34,575 nt of DNA from Gammaproteobacteria bacterium (GTDB lineage Bacteria > Pseudomonadota > Gammaproteobacteria > SZUA-152): assembly GCA_013151575.1 (NCBI GenBank), contig JAADHZ010000153.1:1-34575 (forward strand). The letters are read 5' to 3'. The first letter of the stretch is position 1, and every line of letters begins with the position of its first letter. This document shows positions 1 to 8,670 of this stretch, one piece after another. A program made the position numbers and the translations under genes. The notes under the pieces are model-generated. The model worked only from the letters and a program-made list of their open reading frames with translations. It ran no database searches and was not told where the DNA came from.

Positions 1-1
1 T

Positions 2-136
2 GTGAGCATGGATACTCGAGACGTTACTGTTAGCGTCGAAGATAACGAATTATTGGGCCGAGAAAGCTTAAAGAAAAAATTTCCTAAGTTTGATGGTATT
101 CTAATTAAGTCTATGATCTATAAAGAGGGTGTGTAA
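2..136 (+). CDS. C-terminal end of an unidentified protein (partial)
   Basis: An open frame enters from the left edge and ends at the TAA at 134-136, giving about 44 residues that finish with KSMIYKEGV. The next gene's ATG follows the stop directly at 137, and the purine-rich stretch AAAGAGGG inside this tail can serve as that gene's ribosome binding site, so the two are probably co-transcribed. The visible piece is charged and has no recognisable motif. The DNA is AT-rich compared with the rest of the window. I do not recognise the family. Confidence 0.5.
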   Translation: MSMDTRDVTVSVEDNELLGRESLKKKFPKFDGILIKSMIYKEGV

Positions 137-610
137 ATGATTAGTAGCTATTTACGTATTGTTATTGTTATTTTTGTTGTTGTCGTGCTTGGCGGATGTA
201 CAACATACCATCAATTGAAGCCTCTTCATCCTACAGTTTCAAATATTAAAGTTAATACGTTGACTCCAGAAATAAGATGGGAACCTATTCAAGAGGAGGG
301 GATTACTTATGATGTCATTATCTATGAGATATTGAAACAAAGAAGAAAAGAAGTGGCTGGTGAAACTGTTTACTACCGGGAGAATATTTCAGGCTCATCA
401 CATGTGGTAGAAGAACCTCTAGAGTGGAATAAAACATATCTATGGTCTGTGCGAGCAAGAACAGGCACAGAGGTTAGAGAATGGTCAAGATATGATTTTT
501 CAGCCTATTTTGTATTTGCCTATGTTCAAGTAAGAAATAAGCTATTTAAACTTCAACCCATTACCAAGGAAAAAGAAGAAAAAATGCGCATAAATAAATT
601 AACAGGTTAG
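137..610 (+). CDS. Small outer-membrane-type lipoprotein, function unknown
   Basis: This encodes 157 residues. The N-terminus is a short hydrophobic signal (about residues 6-20) ending in LGGC, a good lipobox with Cys21 as the lipidated residue, followed by TTY; no Asp at +2, so outer-membrane sorting is likely by the usual rule. Residues about 35-130 contain alternating strands with EIRWEP, TYDVIIYEI, WNKTYLWSVRAR and EWSRYDF, which resembles a fibronectin type III-like beta-sandwich (inference). The C-terminus is Lys/Glu-rich. The start abuts the preceding stop codon, suggesting translational coupling. Base composition is AT-rich compared with mfd and the act genes, hinting that this end of the window is accessory DNA. 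Function is unknown. Confidence 0.72.
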   Translation: MISSYLRIVIVIFVVVVLGGCTTYHQLKPLHPTVSNIKVNTLTPEIRWEPIQEEGITYDVIIYEILKQRRKEVAGETVYYRENISGSSHVVEEPLEWNKTYLWSVRARTGTEVREWSRYDFSAYFVFAYVQVRNKLFKLQPITKEKEEKMRINKLTG

Positions 611-618
611 CTTATATT

Positions 619-781
619 AAGGAGTATATAGGATAGCCGGCATGATAATGCTTTTCATGAACGAACAAGATGGCAAAAAGCTAATTGAAAAAATACAATC
701 TTGGGAAAATGCAGGTAACGAGTCCAGGCCAGTTTAGATCCACAGTGAGTCGGTTTACGTCGACTATCCTATGCACTCCTT
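619..781. repeat. Inverted repeat pair enclosing a tiny possible ORF
   Basis: Positions 619-636 (AAGGAGTATATAGGATAG) and 764-781 (CTATCCTATGCACTCCTT) are reverse complements at 16 of 18 positions, separated by about 127 bases. Between them lies a possible 31-codon ORF on the plus strand (642-737, start MIMLFMNEQDGKK, end NESRPV). The left arm contains AAGGAG, but it sits 17 bases before the ATG, too far for a normal Shine-Dalgarno, so coding is doubtful. The arrangement could be a small mobile-element remnant or a structured RNA. Confidence 0.35.
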
Positions 782-830
782 AGTAACTCAAGTTTCGGAG
801 TTTAAAATGATCGTAGCGCGTTGAATATAT

Positions 831-959
831 TTAATCTCTTTGGGTTCAATTCCCCGCAACTTGCTGCATAGGCTTTTTGTTCAAACGCCTAAACGTTTGA
901 ACTAGCAGTGTAATACCCCGCTTCGCGTAGCGAAATAGCTTGCTGCAGGGTTGTTTATT
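831..959. repeat. Structured repeat unit, copy 1 (REP-like)
   Basis: This unit begins TTAATCTCTTTGGGTTCAAT and ends GGGTTGTTTATT. It contains three potential hairpins: an imperfect CCCCGCAAC/TTGCTGCA palindrome, a GTTCAAACG...CGTTTGAAC stem, and TTCGC-GTA-GCGAA. A second, similar unit follows at 1097-1235. Short clustered palindromes of this kind are typical of REP/BIME-like elements mobilised by RAYT transposases, but no transposase gene is in the window, so the assignment is inference. Confidence 0.5.
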
Positions 960-1096
960 AAAAGAAAAAGTACGTCATGCAGAGCGTGACTGTATGGCTA
1001 TCAAATCAGCCATCCATGTCGTTGATCATGCCTTTATTGATGCACGCTATTGGGATGCACTCAAGGCGGTGTTTTTCAAGGTAGTTGTCGCTTTTT

Positions 1097-1235
1097 TTAA
1101 TCTCTTTGGGTTCAATTCCCCGCAGCTTGCTGCGTAAGTTTTTTGTTCAAACGTGTAAGCGTTTGAGCTGGCAGTTTAATGCTTCGCGTAGCGAAGTCGA
1201 GCGCAGCGAGATAGCTTGCTGCGGGGTTGTTTATT
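1097..1235. repeat. Structured repeat unit, copy 2 (REP-like)
   Basis: This is a direct repeat of the unit at 831-959, with the same order of parts. The CCCCGCAGC/GCTTGCTGCG palindrome is cleaner here, the GTTCAAACG stem pairs with CGTTTGAGC, and TTCGC-GTA-GCGAA is followed by an extra GTCGAGCGCAGCGAG insertion absent from copy 1. The 137-base stretch between the copies (960-1096) has an open frame (940-1137) that runs into both repeats and looks non-genic. The repeats lie just downstream of mfd, whose coding strand points toward them. Confidence 0.5.
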
Positions 1236-1295
1236 CAAGCTACTTTTTTATTACCTCCTTTTCAGGATTCAACGCAACCGCACCCACCGGATGCC

Positions 1296-4200
1296 TTACG
1301 CTGTCGCCATCAGTTTTTCCAGCAGGTCTTCCACGGCATCAAAACGAATGTCAGCATCGGGCAGGTCATGCACAATGCGCAGCTTGTCTTGTCCGTCCAT
1401 GCGATAAATGCGCGGCTGGGTCTGGATCAGGCGAATGATGTTCATGGGCTCGATGTTAGGCTCGGCGCAAAAATGCACGCGCCCACCGGCATCGTTCATT
1501 TCAATTTTGATGATGCCCAGCGGCGTGGCTTTGAGTTTCAGCGTGGTGACACGCATGAGATTTTTGGCTTGGTCCGGCAGCAGGCCGAAGCGGTCGATCA
1601 TTTCCACTTGCAGCTCGCGCAGTTCGTCCGCGTCTTTGGCGCTGGCGATACGTTTGTACTGGATTAGCCGGGTGTGCACGTCCGGCAGGTAGTCGTCCGG
1701 CAGCAGCGCGGGGATGCCCAGATCAATTTCAGCACCGTGGTCCAGTGGCCGGTCCAGCTCTGGCTCGCGCCCAGCCTTCAGTGCTTCCACCGCGCGCTCC
1801 AGCAATTCCAGATACAGGGTGAAGCCGATTTCCTGCATGTGGCCGCTTTGGCCTTCGCCTAGCAGCTCGCCCGCGCCACGGATTTCCAGTGGGTGGCGAG
1901 GGTGAAACCTGCGCCCAGGTCCTGAATGGATTCGATGGCCTCCAGCCGTTTTACCGCGTCGGCGGTCATCACCTTTTTCGGGGGCACGACCAGATAGGCG
2001 TAGGCCTGATGATGGGAGCGGCCCACGCGGCCCCGTAGTTGGTACAACTGCGCAAGGCCGAATTTGTCGGCACGGTTGATGATGATGGTGTTGGCACTGG
2101 GGATGTCGATGCCGGTTTCGATAATGGTGCTGCACACCAGCACGTTGAAGCGGTGATGATAAAAATCCGCCATCACCTGTTCCAATTCGCGTTCGCGCAT
2201 CTGCCCGTGGGCGGTTTTCACCTTGGCCTCGGGGATCAGTTCCTCCAGTTCGCGCCGCATTCTTTCGATGGTGTCGACGCTGTTGTGTAGGAAAAACACC
2301 TGGCCGCCACGGCGAATTTCGCGCAGGCAGGCCTCTTTCAGCAGGGTGTCGTTCCACTGGCTGACGAAGGTTTTTACCGCCAGTCGGCGTGCTGGTGCGG
2401 TGGCGATGATGGACAGGTCACGGATGCCGGATAGGGACATGTTCAGGGTGCGCGGAATCGGTGTGGCGGTCATGGTGAGCACGTCCACCTCCGAACGCAG
2501 GGCCTTGAAGCGGTCCTTTTGACGCACGCCGAAGCGGTGCTCTTCGTCGATGATCACCAGCCCCAGGCGTTTGTACTGAATGTCGCCGTGGATGAGTTTG
2601 TGGGTGCCGATGATGATGTCAATGTTGCCGCTTTCCAGGCCCACGAGCACTTCGTTTTGTTCCTTTTTGGAACGGAAGCGGGACACGGAGGCGATGCGTA
2701 TCGGCCAGTCGGCGAAGCGGTCCTGAAAGTTTTCAAAATGTTGTTGGGCTAGCAGCGTGGTGGGCACCAGCATGGCCACCTGCTTGCCCTCTTGCGCGGC
2801 GATGAAGGCGGCACGCATGGCGACCTCGGTTTTGCCGAAGCCTACGTCACCGCATATCAATCGGTCCATGGGTTTGTCGGAGCACAGGTCGTTGTACACC
2901 CCTTCAATGGCGTCTTGCTGATCTGGCGTTTCCTCGAACGGAAAGGCAGCGCAGAAGGCGGCGTACTGATCGTCGTCCACATGGTAGGCGTAGCCCTTGC
3001 GTGCCTCACGCTGGGCGTAAATAGATAGCAGCTCGGCGGCCACGTCGCGGACTTTTTCGCGCGCTCGGCGTTTGGCTTTTTCCCATTGGCCGCTGCCTAG
3101 CCTGTGCAGTGGTGCGGACTCCGGTGAGGCGCCACTGTAGCGGCTGATGAGGTGCAAGTGACTCACCGGCACGAACAGTTTGTCGCCGCCGGCGTATTCC
3201 AGGGTGAGAAATTCCTGGGTCATGTCGCCGCGAGTGATGGTTTGCAGGCCGAGGTAGCGGCCCACGCCGTTGTCTTCGTGCACCACGGGAGCACCTACTT
3301 CCAGTTCCACCAGGTTTTTGATGACCTGGTCTGCATCGCGCGCTTTGCGCTGGCGGCGGCGCTGTTGCAGTACCTGTTCACCGAACAGCTGTGGTTCGGC
3401 GATTAGTGCAATGTGGGGTTCGCTGAGTAACAGGCCATCTTCCAGTGCGGCGACGGTGATGGCGAGTGTGCTGTCGCTGTCGAGGAAGGCGTTCCAGTTG
3501 GCCACCGGCTCGGGATGCAGTTGGGCATTTTTCAGGATCTCCAGCAGGGTCTCGCGGCGTCCGGTGGATTCCGCGCACAGCAGCACACGGCCGCTAAACT
3601 CTGTTAGAAATTTCAACAACCGGGCGGAGGGTTGTTCGGCGCGGGCATCCAGCGTGAGCCGGGGTGGGGCGCTGGTGGCAAAATTTCTGACCCCGGCCTT
3701 GGCGGGAATCTCGAAATGTTGCAGGGCGATGTGGGTGTGTTTGCCTATGTGTTCAAAAAATTCATTTTCGCGCAAAAACAAACGTTTCGGTTCCATTAAC
3801 GGGCGCGAGGTGTCGTAGCGAGCTTGCTCGTAGCGGCCTTCCACATCATTCCAGAAGGCGTCGATGGCTTCCTGCACGCCGTCGAGTGTGATTATTTCAC
3901 AGTGCTTGGGAAGATAATCAAATAGGCTTTCTGTCTGCTCAAAAAATAACGGCAAATAGTACTCAATGCCCGGTGGGGTGTTGCCGTTGCTGACTTCGCG
4001 ATAAATGGTGCTGGCCTGCGGGTCACCTTCGAACAATATACGATAGTGTTGACGAAAGCGGGTGATGGCATCGTCGGTGAAGGGGAATTCGCGGGCTGGT
4101 AATAACTGGATGTTGTCGACTTTGTCGATGGAGCGCTGGGTCTCGGTGTCGAAGCTGCGAATGCTCTCCACTTCGTCATCAAACAGTTCGATGCGGTAGG

Positions 4201-4786
4201 GTTGCGACTGGCCCATGGGAAACAGGTCAATGAGGGAGCCGCGTACCGCGAATTCACCGTGTTCGATGACCTGGTCCACGCGTCGATAACCGGCGGTGTC
4301 CAGTCGCCTGCGCATGGATGGCAGGTCCAGGGTTTGTCCCACGTCGATCAAAAAGCAGTTGCCGTCGAGAAAGCTGCGTGGCGCAAGCCGGTGTAACAGG
4401 GTGGGCAGCGGTACGATGAGCACGCCGCGCTGGAGTTCCGGCAATCGGGCCAGTGTCGCCAAACGATCGGAGATGATGTCCTGGTGCGGCGAAAATACGT
4501 CGTAGGGCAGGGTTTCCCAGTCGGGAAAAGTGAGTACCGGTAGCGCGTCGCCAGTGGTCCCTCGGGCGTAAAACTGCACCTCGTATTCCAGCCGCGTGGC
4601 GGTGGGGGTGTCAGGGGTGATCACCATCACCGGCTTGCCGTTTTCACCCGCTTGTTGTTGGGCGAGCAGGGCCGCGCGGGCGATGATCAGGGCATCGCTA
4701 CTGCCGTAAAGCTGCCCCCACCGGCTGCGATGGCCGGGTTGAGGGTCGAGTGAGGGGGAAAGTATGTTGTGTTGAGATTCAGGCAT
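1296..4786 (-). pseudogene. mfd: Transcription-repair coupling factor Mfd, frame broken by an apparent 4-base deletion
   Basis: Mfd is the ATP-driven translocase that removes RNA polymerase stalled at DNA lesions and recruits UvrA. Read from the ATG at 4786 (MPESQ; an in-frame upstream ATG at 4831 is also possible), the N-terminal frame shows the UvrB-like region, the RNA polymerase-interacting domain (VVHEDNGVGRYLGL), Walker A GDVGFGKTE near residue 650 and the DEEH box near 750, then runs out at 1859. The rest (LEIRGAGELLGEGQSGHM onward, including the C-terminal TRCF domain) continues in another frame to the stop at 1296. The family's ATHDLEIRGAG is here ATH then TGG-AAA-TCC: about four bases are missing at 1888/1889. 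Restoring them would give about 1165 residues, the normal length. Either a recent null allele or an assembly error. Confidence 0.88.
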
Positions 4787-5743
4787 TGGCTGACCACGGG
4801 TAGCGGACGGATCGAAATCAAGGCCGCACATTGTAGTCGTTGCGAGGGGGGTGGGAAAGGGCGTCTCCGTTTGTAAAGAACGTTGGAGTATAACGCGCGT
4901 ATGTTAGTGCTTCGCGCCAAGGGAGACTTCTACGTTCGCTGCTGCCGTGCGGTCATTCTTCGGGAAGGTGTTTAACTCGTTCCTGGCGACTGGAAAGTCA
5001 TAACGATGCAGTGTAGCGAATGCCCCTTGTGACATAGTGGTTGTGCGTGGCGCACTATTTGGGGGCGTTCCCAGTTATGGCTGGGTGGAATTTCGCACCA
5101 TTGTAAGGCGGTGATTAATATAAGGATTCTGTGATAGAGGAGATCCTGAGCTTTTTTGTTAGATTTGCGTTGACAGTTCTGCGGGGATTGGTCTAGCATC
5201 GGCTAGCCATAGGATATTTTATGTCCGCTGCCGGTAGGCTGAATAGTCATATTCTGATATTCAAAATAATGTTAGGCGGCTGCGGTGTAAGTGTATTAAC
5301 TTGTTGTAAAAACGGGCCACAGAAATAGTGGCAACACAGGTTAGTCCAAGGTAAGTGAGTTGGAGAGCACTTGCGGAGGGTGGGCACAGCGGTCGATGTG
5401 AAGTCGGCATGGGTACTTGGCGTGTGCTTGCCTTTAAACGAGTCGGCGATTTCAGGGTTGGCGGCATTTTCATAAAATAAAAACCTGAAGTGTTTGACAT
5501 AAAAAATGATAGACGTGGCTAAGCTGCCACTGTATTTATAAAAAAGGGGAGGGCAAGCAGCTATACCGGCTGGCTTGCATTCATCAGAAAACATCACATT
5601 CCAGCGATATATGCTGAAGATGAAAATACGTTGCCAGAAATTTTCCGGCGACGCTGGTGATATCTTTTTTTTGCCTCGAAGCTGGGGCTTTAAATTACCG
5701 AAAAATTTTGTTCAACGAATAACAAAACGTATCGAGGATAGAA
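4787..5743. other. Long intergenic region between mfd and the act operon
   Basis: About 950 bases with no convincing gene; open frames on the minus strand here have no family resemblance and poor initiation signals. Two TTGACA hexamers on the plus strand are possible -35 boxes: 5170-5175, followed after 18 bases by TAGCAT, and 5494-5499, followed by the palindrome GTGGC-TAAGCT-GCCAC (5515-5530) and the AT-rich TATTTATAAAAAA. Either could drive the act operon, the second leaving an untranslated leader of about 200 bases. The palindrome would suit an operator. None of this is proven by sequence alone. Confidence 0.4.
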
Positions 5744-6373
5744 ATGGTAGTGAGTAACCGTTCGGTCAATCCTAGTGCGCGTCGTCGCAATTTTATTGGA
5801 CCAGCCAAGATGGGCTTCGTCTGTCTGTTGGCGTTGATGGTGCTGCTGGTGGCGCCAACGGCAATGGCTGAAAAATACAGTGTGACGCCGCCAACGGGGG
5901 TATATGAGGGCAAGGATGTGAAACAGCCCATTGAATTCCCCCACAATACGCATGTCAAGGAAAATGGCATTAACTGTATGTATTGCCACACCTACGCGCG
6001 TCGCAGCAAGGTGGCAGGCATCCCTCCTACCAGTAAATGTATGGGGTGTCACAAGGTTATTGCCACCGACAAGCCGCGTATCCAGAAACTCACCAAATAC
6101 TGGGAAGACAAGACGCCCCCACCATGGAAGAAGGTGCATGACCTGCCGGATTTCGTGCATTTCACCCACGAAAAACATTTGAAGACATTGGTGTTTGATC
6201 GTGAATTCCCCGTGGAAAACGTCAAGGAAGTGTGTGCGTTTTGTCATGGTGAGCTAGAAAATATGACGGTGGCGAGAAAGGTGAAACCACTGAATATGGG
6301 TTTCTGTGTGCGCTGCCACATTGAAAATAAAGAGCTTGGCGCGCCGGGCGACTGCTGGAAGTGTCATAAGTAA
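5744..6373 (+). CDS. actA: Alternative complex III subunit ActA, pentaheme cytochrome c
   Basis: ActA is the multiheme c-type cytochrome of alternative complex III, which takes electrons from membrane quinol and passes them to periplasmic carriers. The 209-residue product has an N-terminal hydrophobic segment (about residues 21-40, ending PTAMA) that exports or anchors it, then five CXXCH heme sites: CMYCH (78-82), CMGCH (99-103), CAFCH (164-168), CVRCH (188-192) and CWKCH (204-208). Five hemes and a length near 200 match ActA; the following genes settle the identity over the related QrcA. The ATG at 5744 is preceded by GAGGAT about 5 bases upstream. First gene of the act operon. Confidence 0.93.
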   Translation: MVVSNRSVNPSARRRNFIGPAKMGFVCLLALMVLLVAPTAMAEKYSVTPPTGVYEGKDVKQPIEFPHNTHVKENGINCMYCHTYARRSKVAGIPPTSKCMGCHKVIATDKPRIQKLTKYWEDKTPPPWKKVHDLPDFVHFTHEKHLKTLVFDREFPVENVKEVCAFCHGELENMTVARKVKPLNMGFCVRCHIENKELGAPGDCWKCHK

Positions 6374-6448
6374 CCGTCAAATTGTTTCGTGGTTTGATGC
6401 TGTAAAACAATTTGTCGAAAGACCGGATAACAGGGCGGATTAACGACT

Positions 6449-8668
6449 ATGAGCGGAAAGATGAACCGTAGAAGTTTTCTGAAAATGATGGGGTGGGGTG
6501 GTGCTGGCGCTGCGTTGAGCGGCTGTGATTTACCGTCTACTGTCACGTTGGAGGAAGGTAAAGAAGAGGTGGTTTCCTACCTTATGCCGGAGGAATTTGT
6601 TATTCCCGGTGTAGGTGTCTGGTACTCATCAACCTGTATGCAATGTTCTGCGGGTTGCGGCATTCACGGACGTGTGCGTGAAGGCCGGGTCTTGAAATTG
6701 GAAGGAAACCCCGACGCCGCTCTTAATAACGGCAAGTTGTGCATGATGGGGCAGGCCGGTGTTCAGGGTCATTACAGTCCTGATCGAATTGTGGCTCCGT
6801 TGATGCGCAGTGGTGGAAACCTGGCCCCCGTATCGTGGGACAAAGCCCTGGCCGTGCTGAACGAAAAACTGGGAGCGACAAATGGCGACCGCTTTGCTTG
6901 GTTCACAGGCACGATAAGTGGTCACCAGTTGGCACTGGTCAGTAATCACCTTGATGCCATGGGATCGACAAAACATTTCGCGCACGATGTCGTGAACAAC
7001 GCCGTTTCACAGGCGGTAAATAAAGACATGCTTGGCGAAGCCAATCCACGTTTGCGCCTCGATAAGGCCAAAATGGTTGTCTCTTTCGGTGCCGACTTCA
7101 TGGGAGCCGGGCAGTCGCCAGTGCATTACGCCGGTCAGTACGCGAAATTCCGCACCGCGAAACAGCGTGGTTTGCTGGTCCAGATAGAACCTAAAATGTC
7201 ACTCACTGGTGGTAGCGCTGATCTCTGGTTGGCCATCAAGCCGGGTACGGAAGGGGTGCTGGCTCTGGGCATAGCAAACCTGTTGCTGAACAAGATTAAA
7301 GTCAGCGATGCGGGCATTCCATCTGGCGTCCGTAAGCTGATTGACCGTTATGACGTTACCAAAGTTGCCAAGATCACGGGCGTAGCCGGGCATCGCATTC
7401 AACGTGTGGCGCAATTACTCACGGAACGTTCACCCAGCCTAGTGTTGGCGGGGGCGACCGTGGAAGGGCATGCTCACGGATATGACTCGGTTGCCGCAGT
7501 GATGATGTTGAATCATATTCTGGGCAATGTTGGCAAGACCATCGAATCTTCCGGCAACTTTCCATTCCCTCAATTGATGGCCAAGCAAGGCAATACCTCG
7601 GATTTGGTGGAGTTTGCCGCCGCTGCCAGTGGGAAAAAACTGGATGCGGTTATTTTCTCCGGCAGCAATCCGGTGTATTCGGCACCAGCGGCGCTGAACC
7701 TATCGGACGCAATAGGGAATATAGGCTTCAAGGTCGCTATTTCTCAATTTATGGACGAAACCACGGCGCTGGCTGACTTGGTATTGCCCGCCGCTTCCTA
7801 CTTAGAAGACTGGGGAACGCAGGTGCCTGCCACGCAGGCGGAGCGCAGTGCGATTTATGTTCAACAACCGTTGATGGAGCCGCTGCACCCAGACACTCGC
7901 GGTCTGGGCGACATTATTCTCACCTTGCTCAAACAGCGTAAAACCGCTGAATACGGGCAATTTGATGACTATTATGCTTATCTGCGCAATGCCTTTGCTG
8001 CGATGCCCGCAGCGGTCAAGAAAAATACCAAAAACAACAATGAGTTCTGGGATGCAGCGTTGCAGACTGGAGTCATTAACCTGGATGTCCCAGCGAAGAA
8101 GTTGAAATCCACCGTTGTTTCATTTGCAGAGCCGATCAGTGAGGTTGGCGATGCCGATGCAAACGGTTTGTATCTGTTGCCCTCGCCGCGCATGGGTTTG
8201 CTGGATGGCCGTCATGCAAACCTGCCGTGGTTGCAGGAAGCTCCCGATCAGATTAGCAAGGTGGTATGGGATTCCTGGGCTGAAATCCACCCGACCACTG
8301 CCGCCAAACTGGGCATCGGTAATGGTGACAAAATCAAAATATCTACCCACAGCGGTAGTATTGAGTTGCATACGGTGTTGCTGAAGGGTATGCACGCCAA
8401 TGCCATTGCGGTGCCACTGGGACAGGGGCATGACGATTACGGGCGGTATGCCAAAGGCCTTGGCGTGAACCCGTTAAAAATTCTTGATGCTACACGTGAG
8501 ACCAAAACCGGTGAACTTGCCATGTACGGCACCCAGGTTCAGGTAACGCGAGTGGCGCCGCCGGAAAGATTGGGCATCGTACGTTTGGGGTCCAGTGATA
8601 CTCAGGCGGGGCGGAAATTGGTGGTGACTGTGCCGGTCGAGCAGCTTCGGCGTACGGAGGGAGCATAA
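6449..8668 (+). CDS. actB1: Alternative complex III subunit ActB, molybdopterin oxidoreductase-like part
   Basis: 739 residues related to the catalytic subunit of the DMSO reductase/polysulfide reductase superfamily; in ACIII this part is thought to be structural and to carry no molybdenum cofactor. The N-terminus has a twin-arginine motif (NRRSFLKMM, residues 6-14), a hydrophobic stretch and LSGC, so Cys26 may be lipidated after Tat export. A C-x2-C-x3-C-x27-C motif (Cys63, 66, 70, 98) matches the N-terminal iron-sulfur site of true molybdoenzymes. In many bacteria ActB is one chain of about 1000 residues; here it is split, and the iron-sulfur part is the next gene, starting 2 bases after this stop. 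The combined length (739 + 281) fits the fused form. Confidence 0.9.
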   Translation: MSGKMNRRSFLKMMGWGGAGAALSGCDLPSTVTLEEGKEEVVSYLMPEEFVIPGVGVWYSSTCMQCSAGCGIHGRVREGRVLKLEGNPDAALNNGKLCMMGQAGVQGHYSPDRIVAPLMRSGGNLAPVSWDKALAVLNEKLGATNGDRFAWFTGTISGHQLALVSNHLDAMGSTKHFAHDVVNNAVSQAVNKDMLGEANPRLRLDKAKMVVSFGADFMGAGQSPVHYAGQYAKFRTAKQRGLLVQIEPKMSLTGGSADLWLAIKPGTEGVLALGIANLLLNKIKVSDAGIPSGVRKLIDRYDVTKVAKITGVAGHRIQRVAQLLTERSPSLVLAGATVEGHAHGYDSVAAVMMLNHILGNVGKTIESSGNFPFPQLMAKQGNTSDLVEFAAAASGKKLDAVIFSGSNPVYSAPAALNLSDAIGNIGFKVAISQFMDETTALADLVLPAASYLEDWGTQVPATQAERSAIYVQQPLMEPLHPDTRGLGDIILTLLKQRKTAEYGQFDDYYAYLRNAFAAMPAAVKKNTKNNNEFWDAALQTGVINLDVPAKKLKSTVVSFAEPISEVGDADANGLYLLPSPRMGLLDGRHANLPWLQEAPDQISKVVWDSWAEIHPTTAAKLGIGNGDKIKISTHSGSIELHTVLLKGMHANAIAVPLGQGHDDYGRYAKGLGVNPLKILDATRETKTGELAMYGTQVQVTRVAPPERLGIVRLGSSDTQAGRKLVVTVPVEQLRRTEGA

Positions 8669-8670
8669 AC

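Noticed and set aside
838-860. T-arm-like GGGTTCAATTCCCC, suggesting a tRNA end or integration site
   Set aside because: The same string recurs in the second repeat unit, the flanking 5-base stem does not pair properly, and no acceptor, D or anticodon arm can be found around it.
940-1137. 65-codon plus-strand open frame between the repeats
   Set aside because: It starts and ends inside the two REP-like units and has no ribosome binding site or family resemblance.
5247-5597. 116-codon minus-strand open frame in the spacer before actA
   Set aside because: Composition rich in Pro, Thr, Cys and His with no motif and no initiation signal; an overlapping frame of similar quality exists, which suggests chance.
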